Below, one piece after another: positions 13,861 through 15,117 of a stretch of DNA of 15,117 nt (position 1 is the stretch's first letter; every line of letters begins with the position of its first letter). Both the position numbers and the translations under genes were made by a program. The notes under the pieces were generated by a model that saw nothing but the letters and a program-made list of their open reading frames with translations, did not search any database and was not told the DNA's origin. Source of the stretch: JALYNX01 sp964608055 (GTDB lineage: Bacteria > Actinomycetota > Acidimicrobiia > Spongiisociales > ZC4RG35); contig CAZSMJ010000044.1 of NCBI GenBank assembly GCA_964608055.1, forward strand, positions 1 through 15,117. The letters are read 5' to 3'.

Positions 13861-14551
13861 CGGTCGACCGGGCCAGTCCCACCTTGACGAACTCGGCCCT
13901 CTCTCCGGTGATCAGATAGGCCGTCTGCTCGGCGAAATCAACCGCCTGATCGCCGATCCGTTCCAGGGCTCGGGCCACCATCAGGATCTTGCTCGCCCAC
14001 TCCAGCATTTGCGGGTTGTTGCCCACGGCCAAGATCTCTTTGTACATGTTGGCGTTGAGACGGTCCACCGGTTGATCCATCACCGGCAACAGCCTCGCCT
14101 CTTCGAGATCCTGGCGAACATAGGCTTCTATCGCGGTGCGGATCATCGGACGAACCAGATCACCCATCTCACGGATCTGTTCCACCATCCGCTCAACCCG
14201 AGGCAGACCTTCGTTGAGTTTGGTGACCTTTGCGATGTTGACGCATTGGTCACCCATCCGCTCAAAGGTTTGGTTGAGTTGCAGCAGGACCGTCATCTTG
14301 CGCAAGTCGGAGCCGAGGGGCTGGAACCGGGCCATGAGAGTCGTCCACTGACCGTGAACCTCGAGATAGGTGCGATCGATGTCGTCATCGAGTTTGATGA
14401 CCTGGGCGGCGAGGGAGACATCACTGGTGCAGATGGCCTCGACGGCCATCGCAACCATTTGCTCGGCGCGGTCCACCATGCCCAGGACCTCGTGCTCCAA
14501 CGAGTCGAGCTCCTGATGGAAATGGAGATTTGTGTCTCTGGCGTCGGTCAT
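13844..14551 (-). CDS. phoU: Phosphate uptake and signalling regulator PhoU
   Basis: A 235-residue cytosolic all-helical protein made of two PhoU three-helix repeats. Each repeat carries the metal-binding signature: FERMGDQCVN (96-105) and LERIGDQAVD (196-205). PhoU links the Pst transporter to the phosphate sensor kinase and keeps the regulon off when phosphate is ample. The length is normal. The ATG at 14551 overlaps the pstB stop (ATGA), and the 3' end overlaps the response regulator gene, giving the order pstB-phoU-regulator-kinase. Confidence 0.96.
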   Translation of the reverse strand: MTDARDTNLHFHQELDSLEHEVLGMVDRAEQMVAMAVEAICTSDVSLAAQVIKLDDDIDRTYLEVHGQWTTLMARFQPLGSDLRKMTVLLQLNQTFERMGDQCVNIAKVTKLNEGLPRVERMVEQIREMGDLVRPMIRTAIEAYVRQDLEEARLLPVMDQPVDRLNANMYKEILAVGNNPQMLEWASKILMVARALERIGDQAVDFAEQTAYLITGERAEFVKVGLARSTDDSPS

Positions 14552-15117
14552 CCGAACCGTCCCGTTATGTAGTCCTCGGTCTGTTTCTGTGTCGGCGAGG
14601 TGAAGATCTGTTCGGTCTGGCTGAATTCAACAAGGTACCCCGTCCGCTGCCCTTGTTCGTCGACACTCACCGAGAAGAAGGCGGTTTGATCCGAGATCCG
14701 CGCAGCCTGCTGCATGTTGTGAGTGACGATCACGATGGTGTAGTCCTTCTTGAGCTCGAGCATGAGCTCTTCGATCTTCAGAGTGGCGATGGGGTCGAGT
14801 GCCGAGCATGGCTCGTCCATCAGGACCACATCGGGGCTGGTAGCGATGGCCCGGGCGATGCACAAACGCTGCTGCTGCCCACCGGAAAGCGCCATCCCGG
14901 AATCCTTGAGCTTGTCTTTCACCTCGTCCCAAAGCGCGGCCTTGGTCAGAGTCTCCTCGACCAGGTCGTCGTAGTTGCCCTTCCAACCGGCGATCTTGGG
15001 GCCGTAGATGATGTTCTCATAGATGCTCTTCGGGAACGGATTGGGCTTCTGGAACACCATGCTGATCCGCCGTCGCACCTCCACGGGGTCGACGTTGTCG
15101 CCGTAGAGATCCACTCC
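14548..15117 (-). CDS. pstB: Phosphate ABC importer ATPase PstB, N-terminus outside window
   Basis: The C-terminal ~190 residues of the ATP-binding subunit of the high-affinity phosphate importer PstSCAB. The N-terminus with Walker A lies beyond the right edge. The GTG near 15114 is an internal codon, not the start, because the sequence there (VDLYGDNVDPVEVRRRI) is the middle of the protein. Visible elements are the Q-loop region MVFQKPNPFPKSIYENI, signature LSGGQQQR, Walker B VVLMDE followed by PCSALDP, and the switch His in THNMQQA. The C-terminus has GYLVEFSQTEQIF and DYITGRFG, typical of PstB. It presumably follows pstS, pstC and pstA to the right. The stop overlaps the phoU start. Confidence 0.96.
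   Translation of the reverse strand, partial: GVDLYGDNVDPVEVRRRISMVFQKPNPFPKSIYENIIYGPKIAGWKGNYDDLVEETLTKAALWDEVKDKLKDSGMALSGGQQQRLCIARAIATSPDVVLMDEPCSALDPIATLKIEELMLELKKDYTIVIVTHNMQQAARISDQTAFFSVSVDEQGQRTGYLVEFSQTEQIFTSPTQKQTEDYITGRFG

Overview
The window is GC-rich, gene-dense bacterial DNA, most likely from an actinobacterium. It may come from an Acidimicrobiia-like lineage, but that placement is inference. The reasons are frequent GTG starts, many 1-17 base gene overlaps, an actinobacterial-looking Dxs, a pstB-phoU-response regulator-kinase phosphate block, and four exported proteins with Thr-rich tethers just after the membrane anchor. No tRNA, rRNA, CRISPR array or insertion sequence was seen.

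Left end (1-895): no confident gene in 1-226, but a perfect 11-bp inverted repeat lies just past the 3' end of a minus-strand lipoprotein gene (227-742). A divergent intergenic region (743-895) carries a possible -10 box, a leader that can be drawn as an H-type pseudoknot, and a strong ribosome binding site.

Plus-strand operon (896-7160): six genes, each overlapping the next by 1-4 bases. They encode a polar amino-acid-type ABC importer (lipoprotein binding protein, permease, ATPase), two tandem S-adenosylhomocysteine-hydrolase-like proteins of the short Thermotoga/archaeal type, and an amidohydrolase of the SAH/MTA or aminodeoxyfutalosine deaminase group. The attractive reading is an uptake and breakdown unit for a nucleoside-amino-acid thioether such as S-adenosylhomocysteine. 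The deaminase would make S-inosylhomocysteine and the hydrolase would split it to homocysteine and inosine. The second hydrolase paralogue has lost several ligand and catalytic residues but kept the NAD fold, so it may be a regulatory subunit or act on another substrate. This operon is the best candidate for an undescribed system here.

Minus-strand run (15117 down to 7167): pstB (cut by the window edge), phoU, an OmpR-family response regulator, its PAS-containing sensor kinase, dxs, a membrane-anchored CapA-like protein and a membrane-anchored eight-repeat PQQ-type beta-propeller. Junctions range from a 17-base overlap to a 35-base gap, so the genes could form one long transcription unit. It would link phosphate sensing, isoprenoid precursor synthesis and two cell-surface proteins. 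It converges on the plus-strand operon with only 6 bases between stop codons.
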